Source of the DNA: an uncultured Microbacterium sp.
GTDB taxonomy: Bacteria; Actinomycetota; Actinomycetes; Actinomycetales; Microbacteriaceae
Direction of reading: 5' to 3'
DNA: 61,344 bases
Assembly (NCBI RefSeq): GCF_947632095.1
Contig: NZ_CANROA010000010.1
Location: 1-61,344, forward strand
Below the pieces are notes generated by a model. That model had not been told where the DNA came from. It saw nothing but the letters and a program-made list of their open reading frames with translations, and made no database searches. Positions within the stretch are counted from its first letter, which is position 1; the number at the start of each line of letters is the position of its first letter. The position numbers were made by a program, and so were the translations under genes. Below are positions 16,655 to 27,017 of the stretch, piece after piece.

Positions 16655-16660
16655 TAGCAT
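16655..16660 (+). promoter_or_regulatory. -10 element, leaderless start of the peroxidase gene
   Basis: TAGCAT lies exactly 6 bases before the ATG at 16667, so transcription should begin at the start codon. No good -35 is seen. Confidence 0.5.
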
Positions 16661-16666
16661 GTGCAT

Positions 16667-17161
16667 ATGACCGATTCCGCCGTGCGCCAGATCCCGTTCA
16701 CCGATGCTCAGGGAGCCGAGAAGACCCTGGATGACGTCGGCGCCGATGTGATCCTCGTGGTCAACGTCGCCTCCAAATGCGGGCTCACCCCGCAGTACGA
16801 GCAGCTCGAACAGCTCCAGCGCGCTTACGGCGATCGCGGGTTCAGCGTGATCGGCTTCCCGTCGAACCAGTTCATGGGACAGGAACCGGGGTCCATGGAT
16901 CAGATCCTCGAGTTCTGCTCCACGACCTACGGCGTCTCCTTCCCGGTGAATGAGAAGGTGAAGGTCAACGGCCGAAACGCCGTCGAGCTCTACAAGGCGC
17001 TCAAGCAAACGCCGGATGCTGCGGGCAAGGCCGGCCGCGTCGAGTGGAACTTCGAGAAGTTCCTCGTTCTTCCCGACGGATCGGTGAAGCGCTTCCGTCC
17101 GAAGCAGAAGCCGGACGCCCCCGAGATCGTCGAAGCGATCGAGAGCGCCCTGCTCCGCTGA
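16667..17161 (+). CDS. Glutathione peroxidase-family (thioredoxin-dependent) peroxidase
   Basis: 164 residues. Cys-type peroxidase: VNVASKCGLTPQYEQLE has the peroxidatic Cys; FPSNQFMGQEPGS supplies the Gln and the motif FPxNQF; VEWNFEKFLV supplies the Trp-Asn pair. A resolving Cys is present in EFCSTTYG. Actinobacteria of this group are not known to make glutathione, so reduction by thioredoxin or mycothiol-linked systems is more likely. Convergent with the following DsbA-type gene, 12 bp apart. Confidence 0.92.
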   Translation: MTDSAVRQIPFTDAQGAEKTLDDVGADVILVVNVASKCGLTPQYEQLEQLQRAYGDRGFSVIGFPSNQFMGQEPGSMDQILEFCSTTYGVSFPVNEKVKVNGRNAVELYKALKQTPDAAGKAGRVEWNFEKFLVLPDGSVKRFRPKQKPDAPEIVEAIESALLR

Positions 17162-17173
17162 TCCGCCTCCGGG

Positions 17174-17866
17174 TCAGGCAGAGGCGTTCTCGCCGCGCTT
17201 GGCCCACAGGTCGCGCAGGACGGTCTCGAACGTCGATGCGGGCTGAGCGCCCGAGATCCCGTACTGGCCGTCGATGACGAAGAACGGAACGCCCTGGATG
17301 CCGTAGGCACGTGCCTGCGCCTGATCCTGGTGGACGGCCGGCAGGTACGTGTTCTCCGCAAGGGCGGCACGCGTCTCATCGGCGTCGAGACCGACCTCGA
17401 CACCGAGCTCGACGAGATCGTCGATGCGTCCGACGTGCTTTCCTTCCATGAAGTACGCCGTCATGAGGCGCTCCTTCATCTCGTGCTGCAGCCCCTTCGC
17501 CTTTGCATGGTGCAGCAGCTCGTGGGCCTTGACGGTGTTGGTGTACTGCAGCAGATCGAAACGGTACTCGAGCCCGGCGTTCCTCGCGACGCCGGTGACC
17601 TGCTCGAGCATCTGCTCGATCTGCTCACGGCTCATGCCCTTGCGCTCGATGAGGAAATCGACCTGCGTTCCCGGATAATCGACCGGGGTATCGGGAGAGA
17701 GCTCGAACGAGTGGAAGGTGATGGTCACCTGCGGGGCATCCTCATCGGCGGCGATCGCTTCGAGACCCTTCTCGAGATTGCGCTTGCCGATGAAGCACCA
17801 CGGGCAGGCGATGTCGGACCAGATATCGATGGAGATGGGTTCAGTCACATCATGATTCAAGCGCAT
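17174..17866 (-). CDS. DsbA-family oxidoreductase (FrnE-like)
   Basis: 230 residues with a thioredoxin-fold active site IACPWCFIGKRNLEKG (CPWC), a helical insertion, and the cis-Pro region IQGVPFFVIDGQYGISGAQ. This is the cytoplasmic FrnE/2-hydroxychromene-isomerase-like group; no signal peptide is seen. Family members act as disulfide oxidoreductases linked to oxidative stress. Starts at ATG 17866; a GTG 18 bp downstream is an alternative. Divergent from the P-loop kinase gene. Confidence 0.9.
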   Translation of the reverse strand: MRLNHDVTEPISIDIWSDIACPWCFIGKRNLEKGLEAIAADEDAPQVTITFHSFELSPDTPVDYPGTQVDFLIERKGMSREQIEQMLEQVTGVARNAGLEYRFDLLQYTNTVKAHELLHHAKAKGLQHEMKERLMTAYFMEGKHVGRIDDLVELGVEVGLDADETRAALAENTYLPAVHQDQAQARAYGIQGVPFFVIDGQYGISGAQPASTFETVLRDLWAKRGENASA

Positions 17867-17867
17867 C

Positions 17868-17901
17868 CTGACGCGGAATATTCCGTTGGTAGCATCTTCG
17901 G
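17868..17901 (+). promoter_or_regulatory. Leaderless promoter with a palindrome in the spacer
   Basis: CTGACG (17868-17873), 16 bases, TAGCAT (17890-17895), then 6 bases to the ATG at 17902. The perfect 12-bp palindrome CGGAATATTCCG (17874-17885) fills the spacer and is a plausible operator, and is shared with the divergent DsbA-type gene. AGCATC-TTCG-GATGCT across the start codon would fold as a hairpin only in a longer transcript. Confidence 0.5.
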
Positions 17902-18453
17902 ATGCTCACTTCCGGAAACGTGCTCCCCTCGGCCCCGCAGCGTGTGCTGATCGCCGGTGTCACCGGCGCAGGGAAGACCACGCTGGCACGGCGCATCGCC
18001 GATCGCTTCGGCCTCGTGCACCACGAGATCGACGCCCTGCACCACGGGCCCGACTGGACCGTCCGACCGGAGTTCCTCCACGACGTGCGCGCATTCGCGG
18101 CGACGGATCGTTGGGTGACCGAGTGGCAGTACACGTCGAAGGGCGCCGATTCGATCCTCGCACCGCGCGCGGACCTCGTCGTGTGGCTGGACTACCCGTG
18201 GCACATCGTGCGCCGGCGTCTCATCGCGCGCACGTTGAAGAGGCGGATGCTGCGCACGAGACTGTGGAACGGCAACGTCGAACCACCGCTGTGGAGCCGA
18301 GAAGCCTGGAACGGTGACAACGACATCCTGGGCTGGCAAACAGGCACCCGTCACAAATGGGACGAGCGGATGCCCGGCGTCCAGGAGTTCTATCCGCACC
18401 TGACAGTCGTCCGCTTCCGCCATCCGCGCGAAGCCTCCCGCTGGCTGCGCTGA
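17902..18453 (+). CDS. P-loop kinase, adenylate-kinase/topology-modulation type
   Basis: 183 residues. Walker A VLIAGVTGAGKTTLARRIA opens the protein; the DALHHGPDW and EWQYTSKGAD segments and LVVWLDYPWHIVRRRLIAR match the FlaR/topology modulation protein family of small nucleotide kinases. An Arg-rich lid (RTLKRRMLRTRLW) follows. Substrate unknown. Convergent with uppS (8 bp between stops). Confidence 0.8.
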   Translation: MLTSGNVLPSAPQRVLIAGVTGAGKTTLARRIADRFGLVHHEIDALHHGPDWTVRPEFLHDVRAFAATDRWVTEWQYTSKGADSILAPRADLVVWLDYPWHIVRRRLIARTLKRRMLRTRLWNGNVEPPLWSREAWNGDNDILGWQTGTRHKWDERMPGVQEFYPHLTVVRFRHPREASRWLR

Positions 18454-18460
18454 GGGCGGG

Positions 18461-19258
18461 TCAGACGGCGGGCTTATCGATCGCGCCACCGAAGCGGCGG
18501 TCGCGCGAGACGTAGACCTCGATCGCGCGCCACAGCTCCTCGCGGGAGAAGTCGGGCCAGAGCGTGTCCAGGAAGACCATCTCGGCGTAGGCCGACTGCC
18601 AGAGCAGGAAGTTCGACGTGCGCTGCTCGCCCGATGACCGCAGGAACAGGTCGACGTCGGGCATGTCGGGCACGTAGAGATTACGGCGGATCATCTTCTC
18701 GCTGATGGCGTTCGGCTTGACCTTGCCGGCGGCGACGTCCGCGGCGATCGAGCGCATGGCGTCGACGAGCTCGATGCGTCCGCCGTAGTTGACGCACATG
18801 GTGAGCGTCAACGTATCGTTGCCCTTCGTGAGCTCCTCCGCATACTGCAGCTCTTTGATGACCGAGCCCCACAGGCGCGGCTTGCGGCCCGCCCAGCGCA
18901 CCCGCACGCCCCACTCGTTGAGCTGGTCGCGACGGCGGTGCAGCACGTCACGGTTGTACCCCATGAGGAACCGCACCTCTTCGGGAGAGCGCGCCCAGTT
19001 CTCGGTGGAGAACGCGTAGACGCTGAGGTGCTTGACGCCCGCTTGGATTGCTCCGGCGACGACGTCGAGCAGCACCTCTTCCCCGGCCTTGTGGCCCTCG
19101 ATGCGGTTGAAGCCGCGCTTATTCGCCCAGCGGCCGTTGCCGTCCATGACGATCGCGACGTGCTCGGGCACCTTCGCGAAGACCGGCGGGTGGATCCCCG
19201 TCCAATCCAGCGGGCGGTAGGCAACGGCATCCTTGTGCGTGTAGGGCTGGGGGCTCAA
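18461..19258 (-). CDS. uppS: Undecaprenyl (isoprenyl) diphosphate synthase
   Basis: 265 residues; cis-prenyltransferase making the lipid carrier for peptidoglycan. Motifs: [17 protein letters not shown] with the catalytic Asp, [22 protein letters not shown], and the C-terminal [22 protein letters not shown] and [15 protein letters not shown] at 19258 overlaps the recO stop as TTGA, showing translational coupling; the longer ORF upstream overlaps recO and is rejected. Confidence 0.95.
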   Translation of the reverse strand: MSPQPYTHKDAVAYRPLDWTGIHPPVFAKVPEHVAIVMDGNGRWANKRGFNRIEGHKAGEEVLLDVVAGAIQAGVKHLSVYAFSTENWARSPEEVRFLMGYNRDVLHRRRDQLNEWGVRVRWAGRKPRLWGSVIKELQYAEELTKGNDTLTLTMCVNYGGRIELVDAMRSIAADVAAGKVKPNAISEKMIRRNLYVPDMPDVDLFLRSSGEQRTSNFLLWQSAYAEMVFLDTLWPDFSREELWRAIEVYVSRDRRFGGAIDKPAV

Positions 19259-19998
19259 CGGATCGCCTCTCGGGACGGGTCGGAGACATGGGCGAGCGAG
19301 CGGATGCCGCGCTCCAGGTGGTACTGCGCATACGCGGAGACGAGGCCGGATGCTGCGGCGGTGTCCGACGGCGAGGCGGCATCGATCGCACCCCACTCAC
19401 CGCGGATCAGAGATCGCAGCAGGCGAATCGTGCCGTCGGCGATCTTCGGGCTGCCGGCCGGGGCGCACGACGTGCAGACGAGACCGCCCAGCTGGCCGAC
19501 GAAGTGGGTGTGCGGGCCTGGCGCCCCGCACCGGGCGCAGTCGCCGAGCGACGGCGCCCATCCTGACAGCGCCATGACGCGCAGCAGGTAGGAGTCGAGG
19601 ATGCTGCGCGCCGCGTGCTCGCCACGGGAGAGCGCGCGCAGGCCGCCGACGAGCAGCAGGTACTGCTCGGGCGTCGCCTCCGCGTCGTTGAGCCGGTCGG
19701 CGGTCTCGACCATGGCGCTCGCTGCGGTGAAGCGCTCGTAGTGCACGGCGATCTCGCTGCCGTAGGAGCCGAGGGTCTCGGCCTGCTGGACGATGTCGAG
19801 AGATCGGCCCTGGTACAACTGCACATCGGCGACCATGAACGGCTCGAGCCGTGAGCCGAACTTCGACGAGGTGCGTCGCACGCCCTTCGCGACCGCACGG
19901 ATCTTGCCATTGCGCCGCGAGAGCATGGTGACGATGCGATCCGCCTCACCGAGTTTATGGGTGCGCAGGATCACCGCTTCGTCTCGATAGGTGGGCAC
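19255..19998 (-). CDS. recO: DNA repair protein RecO
   Basis: 247 residues from the GTG at 19998 (begins [22 protein letters not shown]). OB-fold N-terminus with the [19 protein letters not shown] segment, helical middle, and a C-terminal zinc site (CARCGAP ... CTSCAP). RecO loads RecA with RecR. GATAAT lies exactly 6 bases before the GTG (20005-20010), suggesting a leaderless transcript of its own, separate from leuA. Coupled to uppS. Confidence 0.95.
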   Translation of the reverse strand: MPTYRDEAVILRTHKLGEADRIVTMLSRRNGKIRAVAKGVRRTSSKFGSRLEPFMVADVQLYQGRSLDIVQQAETLGSYGSEIAVHYERFTAASAMVETADRLNDAEATPEQYLLLVGGLRALSRGEHAARSILDSYLLRVMALSGWAPSLGDCARCGAPGPHTHFVGQLGGLVCTSCAPAGSPKIADGTIRLLRSLIRGEWGAIDAASPSDTAAASGLVSAYAQYHLERGIRSLAHVSDPSREAIR

Positions 19999-20004
19999 GG
20001 TTCG

Positions 20005-20010
20005 ATTATC
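20005..20010 (-). promoter_or_regulatory. -10 element, leaderless start of recO
   Basis: GATAAT on the minus strand, 6 bases before the recO GTG. It sits downstream of the leuA terminator, so recO-uppS would be a separate transcript. Confidence 0.45.
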
Positions 20011-20052
20011 CTCCGCCGGAATGGGAAAACGCGCACAGGCTCGGGCGAGGCA

Positions 20053-20085
20053 GAAGCGGCCTCCGCACATCGCGGAGGCCGCTTC
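20053..20085 (-). terminator. leuA terminator
   Basis: A perfect 14-bp inverted repeat (GAAGCGGCCTCCGC / GCGGAGGCCGCTTC) with a 5-base loop, 12 bp after the leuA stop. There is little T-run, as is common in GC-rich actinobacteria. Confidence 0.8.
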
Positions 20086-20097
20086 GAACGCGACGGA

Positions 20098-21921
<1,824 letters not shown>

Positions 21922-21938
<17 letters not shown>

Positions 21939-21969
21939 AGCTAAGAAGAAGCAGACCGCCGAATGGCAT
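21922..21969 (-). CDS. leuA leader peptide (15 aa, four Leu in a row)
   Basis: ATG at 21969 opens a 15-residue frame, MPFGGLLLLSCRDES, ending in TGA. Codons 6-9 are CTG-CTT-CTT-CTT; CTT is otherwise a rare Leu codon here. This is the hallmark of a ribosome-mediated attenuator for leucine genes. A -10-like TACTCT (21976-21981) ends 6 bases before the ATG, so the leader should be translated from a leaderless mRNA. Confidence 0.8.
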
Positions 21970-22031
21970 GCGTTCAGAGTACACCCGTCAGCGCGCGGGT
22001 CGCCAAATCAACGGGGTGCCGGGTCGGCGGG

Positions 22032-22955
22032 CTACGGGATGAGTGCGAACTTGCCGCCGGCGTGCCCGGTCGCGAGCATGCGGGTAGCGGCGATCGCCTC
22101 AGCGAGCGGGAATATGCCCGCGATCGGCACCTCGAGCTCCCCCGCACCGGCGAGGGCGATGAGATCCGCGCGGATGCTGTCGCGGAAGGCCGCGCTCTCG
22201 GGCTGCGATCCGGCGATCGCCCGGAAGCCGTCGGCAGCGGCGCGCGCGGGTGCGGCGACCGTCACGATCCTCCGCAGGTCCTCGACGAGCTCGAGCGATG
22301 CGTCGACGGCATCCGACGTGCCGACCGTGTCGAGGGCCACGACGATGGGGGCATCCGTCACCGCGCGCACGCGATCTTCCAGCGCCGCGCCGTACGAGAC
22401 CGGGATGCCGCCGAACCGGCGCACCTCGTCGAAGCGCGCCGCGCTCGCGGTGCCGATGACGCGGATGCCGCGCCGTCGTGCCTGCTGCAACACGCTGATA
22501 CCGACGGCGCCGGATGCGCCGTGCAGGAGGATCGTCTCCCCCGCGGCCGCCCCGCTGATCGGCGGCCGTCGTGCCCGCCAGCAGCAGGTTCGCCGCGGCG
22601 GCGTGCGGCAGAGATGCGGGCTTCGCGAACGCCTTCGACGCGGGGATCGTCACCTCGTCGGCGTAACCGCCCTGCACTCGGAAGGCGATGACCTCATCGC
22701 CGATCGCCGCGGGCCCCGAGCCGATCGTCGTGTCCGGGCCGATCGCGACGATCTCGCCCGAGATCTCATAGCCGATCGCGACGGGAAGGACGGCGCCCGG
22801 TCGGGCTGCGGCGACGTGCTTGTGGTCTGAGGGGTTCATCCCGGCGGCGCGCACGCGCACCGTGGCCTCCCCGCCGCCGGAGCCGGCACCGGATGCTCGA
22901 CGAGACGCCAGTCCTCGTACGATCCCCAGTGCTCGGCGACCCAGCGCTGCGCCAC
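22032..22955 (-). pseudogene. NADP-dependent zinc-type/quinone oxidoreductase, frameshifted
   Basis: Three overlapping frames together give one MDR-superfamily reductase. GTG at 22955 starts VAQRWVAEHWGSYEDWRL ... VPAPA; a shift near 22870 leads into TVRVRAAGMNPSDHKHVAA ... LLLAGTTAAD; a second shift near 22560 leads into AAAGETILLHGASGAVG and LQQARRRGIRVIGTASAA to the end GGKFALIP. Both shifts fall in G/C-rich runs, so sequencing error is possible, but as written the enzyme is not made. It lies 2 bp after the era stop, so it was part of that operon. Confidence 0.8.
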
Positions 22956-22957
22956 GC

Positions 22958-23854
22958 TCAGAACCCGAGGCGTCCGAGCTGCTTCGGGTCGCGCTGCCAC
23001 TCCTTGGCGACCTTCACGTGCAGTTTCAGGAACACCCGCGTGCCGAGCAGCTCCTCGATACCGGTTCGGGCCTCCGCGCCGACATGCTTCAGGCGCGATC
23101 CCTTGCGCCCGATGATGATGGCCTTCTGGCTGTCCCGCTCGACGACGATCGAGGCGTGAACATCCGTGAGGTCGCTGTCCTCGCGCTCGGCGATGTCATC
23201 CACGACGACGGCGATCGAGTGCGGCAGCTCGTCGCGAACGCCCTCGAGCGCTGCTTCGCGGATCATCTCGGCGATGCGGTCCTCGGTGGACTCGTCCGTC
23301 GTGATGTCGTCCGGGTAGAGCGCCGGCCCTGCGGGCATGAGCGCCAGCATCTCGTCGGTGAGCACATCCAGCTGCACGCGGGTGAGGGCGGACAGCGGGA
23401 TGACCGCGGCCCAGTCCTCGCGCAGGGAGTCGACCTCCATGAGGCGCTCCGTGATCTGGTCGCGGTCCGCGGCATCGGTCTTCGTCACGATCGCGATCTT
23501 CTTCGCACGGCCGTAGCCGTCGAGCGATGCGGCGATACGGCGATCGCCGGGGCCGACCTTCTCCGTCGCCGGTACGCAGAAACCGATCACATCGACGTCG
23601 CCGAGCACCTGCTCGACGAGGTCGTTGAGTCGCTCGCCGAGAAGCGTTCGCGGCTTGTGGATGCCGGGTGTATCGACGAGCACGAGCTGACCGCTCGGCC
23701 GGTTGACGATCCCACGGATCGCACGCCGGGTGGTCTGCGGCTTCTCGCTCGTGATCGCGATCTTCTCGCCGACCAGGGCATTCGTCAACGTGGACTTGCC
23801 GACGTTCGGCCGCCCCACGAAGGTCGCGAATCCGCTGCGGTTCTCATCGGTCAT
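22958..23854 (-). CDS. era: GTPase Era
   Basis: 298 residues. Ribosome-associated GTPase needed for 16S rRNA/30S maturation. G1 FVGRPNVGKSTLTNALVG, G2 TTRRAIRG, G3 VLVDTPGIHKPRT, G4 VTKTDAAD (TKxD) and a C-terminal KH domain with IIIGRKGSRLKHVGAEAR. ATG at 23854 overlaps the end of the CBS-domain gene by 11 bp. The gene order ybeY-CBS protein-era is typical of actinobacteria. Confidence 0.97.
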   Translation of the reverse strand: MTDENRSGFATFVGRPNVGKSTLTNALVGEKIAITSEKPQTTRRAIRGIVNRPSGQLVLVDTPGIHKPRTLLGERLNDLVEQVLGDVDVIGFCVPATEKVGPGDRRIAASLDGYGRAKKIAIVTKTDAADRDQITERLMEVDSLREDWAAVIPLSALTRVQLDVLTDEMLALMPAGPALYPDDITTDESTEDRIAEMIREAALEGVRDELPHSIAVVVDDIAEREDSDLTDVHASIVVERDSQKAIIIGRKGSRLKHVGAEARTGIEELLGTRVFLKLHVKVAKEWQRDPKQLGRLGF

Positions 23855-25124
23855 CGTCTGTCTCCTCTGCTGCGCCCGCGGCGCGCTCCACGAATACCGT
23901 GGCGATTCCCCGTCCGCGGCCGCGCGAAGCACCGCCGGTCAGGACCAGTCCGTCGATCGTCGCCGTGACCCCGGGCTGCGGGATCTGGTCGACAGCTTTT
24001 CCGAGCAGCCCGCCGATCGAGTCCACGTCCTCATCGTCGAGGTCGATGCCGAACAGGTCTCCCACGTCGTCCAGCGACAGGCGGGCGCTGACCCGGTAGC
24101 GGCCGTCGCCGAGATCGACGACCTCGGCAGCGGCGCGGTCGTACTCATCGGAGATCTCGCCGACGAGCTCCTCGATCAGATCCTCCAGAGTGACGAGACC
24201 CGCGATGCCGCCGTGCTCGTTGACCACCAGGCACACGTGAACGGCGTCGCGCTTCATCTGCTGCAGAAGGGTCTCCGCGCGCATGGACTCCGGCACGAAT
24301 GTCGCCGGTCGCGAGATCGAGCGGATGGATGCTCCGCGCCAGGCGGTCTCATCCCGATATGCGAACTGCACGAGGTCCTTCAGATACAGCACGCCGACCA
24401 CGTCGTCGGCCTCATCGTCGACCACCGGCACCCGGGAGACGCCGCGATTGAGGAACAGGGACATGGCCTCATCCATCGTCGCCTCGGCATCGACGGTGAC
24501 CATGTCGGTGCGCGGGACCATCACGGCGCGCACGAACTGGTCCGTGAAGTCGAAGACGGAGTGGATGAGGTCGCGGTCGTCCTCTTCGATCAGGTCGTTG
24601 GACGCCGCTTCGTCGACCATGCTGAGCAGCTGGTCCTCGCTGGCGAACGAACTGCGGCCCGTGCCGGGCGTGACACGGTTGCCGATCACGACCAGGCCCT
24701 GGGCGAGGGGGCCCAGGATGAGTCGGAGCCCCCGCACGATCGAGGCCGTGCCCCGGATCATCCCCTCGGCACGACGACGGCCGAAGGAGCGCGGGCTGGC
24801 ACCGACGAGAACGAAGGTGATGCCGGTCATGAGGATCGCGGCGGCGAGCATCGCCCACCAGATGCTCTCGAACATGATCGTGAACGCGGCCGTGACGAGC
24901 ACGGCTGCGGTGACCTCGACGAGCACGCGGATGAATGACACCGCATTGACGTGGGCATCGAGGTCTTCGCAGATCCGCTTGAGCGCCTTCGCATTGCGCC
25001 CCTCGTCGGCCATCTCTTCCAGGTCGGCTCGCGAGGTCACGCCGTAGGCTGCGTCGATGGCGGCGCTGAGCCCGCCGAATGCCACCAGGAGGATGGCGGC
25101 GACGATGAGGAGGATCTCGGTCAT
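23844..25124 (-). CDS. CNNM/CBS-domain membrane protein (hemolysin C family)
   Basis: 426 residues. N-terminal DUF21 region with hydrophobic segments near residues 3-25, 64-85, 88-110 and a weaker later one, two CBS motifs ([19 protein letters not shown] ... [53 protein letters not shown]) and a C-terminal CorC_HlyC domain with [19 protein letters not shown]. Relatives are linked to Mg/Co efflux. It starts in an ATGA overlap with ybeY. Confidence 0.93.
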   Translation of the reverse strand: MTEILLIVAAILLVAFGGLSAAIDAAYGVTSRADLEEMADEGRNAKALKRICEDLDAHVNAVSFIRVLVEVTAAVLVTAAFTIMFESIWWAMLAAAILMTGITFVLVGASPRSFGRRRAEGMIRGTASIVRGLRLILGPLAQGLVVIGNRVTPGTGRSSFASEDQLLSMVDEAASNDLIEEDDRDLIHSVFDFTDQFVRAVMVPRTDMVTVDAEATMDEAMSLFLNRGVSRVPVVDDEADDVVGVLYLKDLVQFAYRDETAWRGASIRSISRPATFVPESMRAETLLQQMKRDAVHVCLVVNEHGGIAGLVTLEDLIEELVGEISDEYDRAAAEVVDLGDGRYRVSARLSLDDVGDLFGIDLDDEDVDSIGGLLGKAVDQIPQPGVTATIDGLVLTGGASRGRGRGIATVFVERAAGAAEETDDDR

Positions 25125-25579
25125 CGGGTGCGTTCGGCCTGCGCGAAGCCGAGGATCAGCTCCTTCTGCAGACCGAACATCTCACGCTCCTCATCGGGTT
25201 CCGCGTGGTCGTACCCGAGCAGGTGGAGCAGTCCGTGCGTGGTGAGCAGGATCAATTCGTCCATCAGGGTGTGTCCGGCAGCCTGCGCCTGGGTCTCGGC
25301 GACCTGGGGGCACAGCACGATATCGCCGAGCAGTCCCGGAGGGGTCGGGCGGTCTTCGGTTCCCGGACGCAGCTCGTCCATGGGGAAGCTGAGCACATCA
25401 GTGGGGCCGGGCTCGTCCATCCACTGCACGTGCAGGGCCTCCATGGCACCCTCGTCGACGAGGACGATCGCCACTTCGGCATCCGGGCTGACGTGCAACT
25501 GGGCGAGGTTGAAGTCGGTGAGGCGCTGCAGCACCGTCTCGTCGACGTCGATGGCGGATTCGTTGTTGATCTCGATCAT
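25121..25579 (-). CDS. ybeY: Endoribonuclease YbeY
   Basis: 152 residues; zinc endonuclease for rRNA maturation and ribosome quality control. The diagnostic motif [21 protein letters not shown] supplies three zinc His residues; [10 protein letters not shown] is also conserved. Overlaps phoH by 4 bp upstream and the CBS gene downstream, fitting the phoH-ybeY pair found widely. Confidence 0.97.
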   Translation of the reverse strand: MIEINNESAIDVDETVLQRLTDFNLAQLHVSPDAEVAIVLVDEGAMEALHVQWMDEPGPTDVLSFPMDELRPGTEDRPTPPGLLGDIVLCPQVAETQAQAAGHTLMDELILLTTHGLLHLLGYDHAEPDEEREMFGLQKELILGFAQAERTR

Positions 25580-26652
25580 GATGAGTGTCCTCGTCTCGGC
25601 TGCCGATCGCGCGGCATACCGGCTCGTCGGTCGGCACGGTTGGCGAATTCTCGGGCCTGCTCGCGCTCGTGGCGGGCAACCGTGCGCTGCTCGTCATACT
25701 CGCTGTAGGCGTCGACGATGCGCCCGACCAGGGAATGGCGGACGACGTCATCGCTGGTGAGCCGGGCGAAGTGGATGTCTTCGATGTCTTTCAGCACCCG
25801 GGTCACCAGGCGCAGACCGGATGCACCCTGGGGCAGGTCGACCTGGGTGATATCGCCGGTGACCACCATCTTCGTACCGAAGCCGAGGCGGGTGAGGAAC
25901 ATCTTCATCTGCTCGGGCGTCGTGTTCTGCGCCTCGTCGAGCACGACGAAGGAGTCGTTCAGTGTGCGCCCGCGCATGTACGCGAGCGGGGCGACCTCGA
26001 TCGTGCCGCTGGCCATGAGCCGCGGCACGATGTCGGGGTCCATCATCTCGTTGAGCGCGTCGTACAGCGGTCGCAGATAGGGGTCGATCTTGTCGGTGAG
26101 GGTGCCGGGAAGGAACCCGAGCCGCTCGCCCGCCTCGACCGCCGGGCGCGTGAGGATGATGCGGGTGACCTCTTTGCGCTGCAGCGCCTGCACGGCCTTC
26201 GCCATCGCGAGGTAGGTCTTGCCCGTGCCGGCGGGACCGATGCCGAACACGACCGTGTTCTCCTCGATCGCGTCGACGTAATCCTTCTGGCCGAGCGTCT
26301 TCGGGCGGATGACCCGGCCGCGGGTCGACAGGATCGCTTCGCCGAGCACCTCGCTCGGACGCGGACCCTCGTCCCGGCGCAGCATCCGAGCCGAGTTCTC
26401 GACGTCTCCGGGGGCGAGATCGACGCCGTCGCGGGTCATGGTCATGAGTTCCTCGACGAGTCTCTTCGCGGAGCGCACGGGTTCCGGCTCACCCGTGAGG
26501 GTGATCTCATTGCCGCGGACGAGGACCTGCACCGCGGGATGCTCCTTCTCGAGCATGCGGAGAAGGCGGTCCTGCGGTCCGAGCAGCTGCACCATGGCGA
26601 CACCGTCGGCGAGGAGCCGCTCGGTGACGAGGTCGTTTTCGTCAGAAGCCAA
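25576..26652 (-). CDS. phoH: PhoH-like ATPase
   Basis: About 358 residues from a TTG at 26652 (GGAGG lies 9-10 bases upstream; an upstream ATG would overlap the HIT gene heavily). An N-terminal KH-like region precedes the P-loop: [20 protein letters not shown], Walker [20 protein letters not shown], and [18 protein letters not shown]. PhoH partners YbeY in RNA metabolism. The C-terminal 40 residues are Arg-rich and likely disordered. Confidence 0.93.
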   Translation of the reverse strand: MASDENDLVTERLLADGVAMVQLLGPQDRLLRMLEKEHPAVQVLVRGNEITLTGEPEPVRSAKRLVEELMTMTRDGVDLAPGDVENSARMLRRDEGPRPSEVLGEAILSTRGRVIRPKTLGQKDYVDAIEENTVVFGIGPAGTGKTYLAMAKAVQALQRKEVTRIILTRPAVEAGERLGFLPGTLTDKIDPYLRPLYDALNEMMDPDIVPRLMASGTIEVAPLAYMRGRTLNDSFVVLDEAQNTTPEQMKMFLTRLGFGTKMVVTGDITQVDLPQGASGLRLVTRVLKDIEDIHFARLTSDDVVRHSLVGRIVDAYSEYDEQRTVARHEREQAREFANRADRRAGMPRDRQPRRGHSS

Positions 26653-26989
26653 TGAGCCGGTCCTCCGGAAGATTGCCGAGCACGTGCGCATGCACGTGGA
26701 AGACGGACTGGGCGGCGCTGGCGCCGTTGTTGAAGATGAGCCGGTATTCGCCGTTCGCATGCTCCTCGGCGATGCGCTTCGCCGCGGCGACCATGTCGGC
26801 CATGAGCGGTGCGTCTCCGGCGGCGAGCTCGGTCACGTCGCGGTACTGCTCGGTCTTGGGGATGACGAGCACGTGCAGCGGCGCCTGAGGGTTGATGTCG
26901 CGGATCGCGAACACCGTCTCGGTCTCGAGCAGGATCTCACCGGGGATGTCACCGCGCAGGATGCGGGTGAAGATCGAAGGTTCCGTCAT
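26642..26989 (-). CDS. HIT-family nucleotide hydrolase
   Basis: 115 residues with FTRILRGDIPGEILLE, HVLVIPKTEQYRDVTEL and the histidine triad FHVHAHVLGN. Members of this HINT group hydrolyse adenosine phosphoramidates. It overlaps phoH by 11 bp. A TAGACT hexamer 6 bases before the ATG (26996-27001) suggests its own leaderless promoter, opening the phoH-ybeY-era transcript. Confidence 0.95.
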   Translation of the reverse strand: MTEPSIFTRILRGDIPGEILLETETVFAIRDINPQAPLHVLVIPKTEQYRDVTELAAGDAPLMADMVAAAKRIAEEHANGEYRLIFNNGASAAQSVFHVHAHVLGNLPEDRLIGF

Positions 26990-26995
26990 GGTCCC

Positions 26996-27001
26996 AGTCT
27001 A
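26996..27001 (-). promoter_or_regulatory. -10 element, leaderless start of the HIT-phoH unit
   Basis: TAGACT on the minus strand, 6 bases before the HIT ATG at 26989. Confidence 0.5.
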
Positions 27002-27017
27002 GGCGACCGCCGTCCGA

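Noticed and set aside
17891..17906. Hairpin AGCATC-TTCG-GATGCT as an RNA thermometer over the kinase start
   Set aside because: The -10 TAGCAT overlaps it and predicts transcription starting at the ATG, so the 5' arm would not be in the mRNA.
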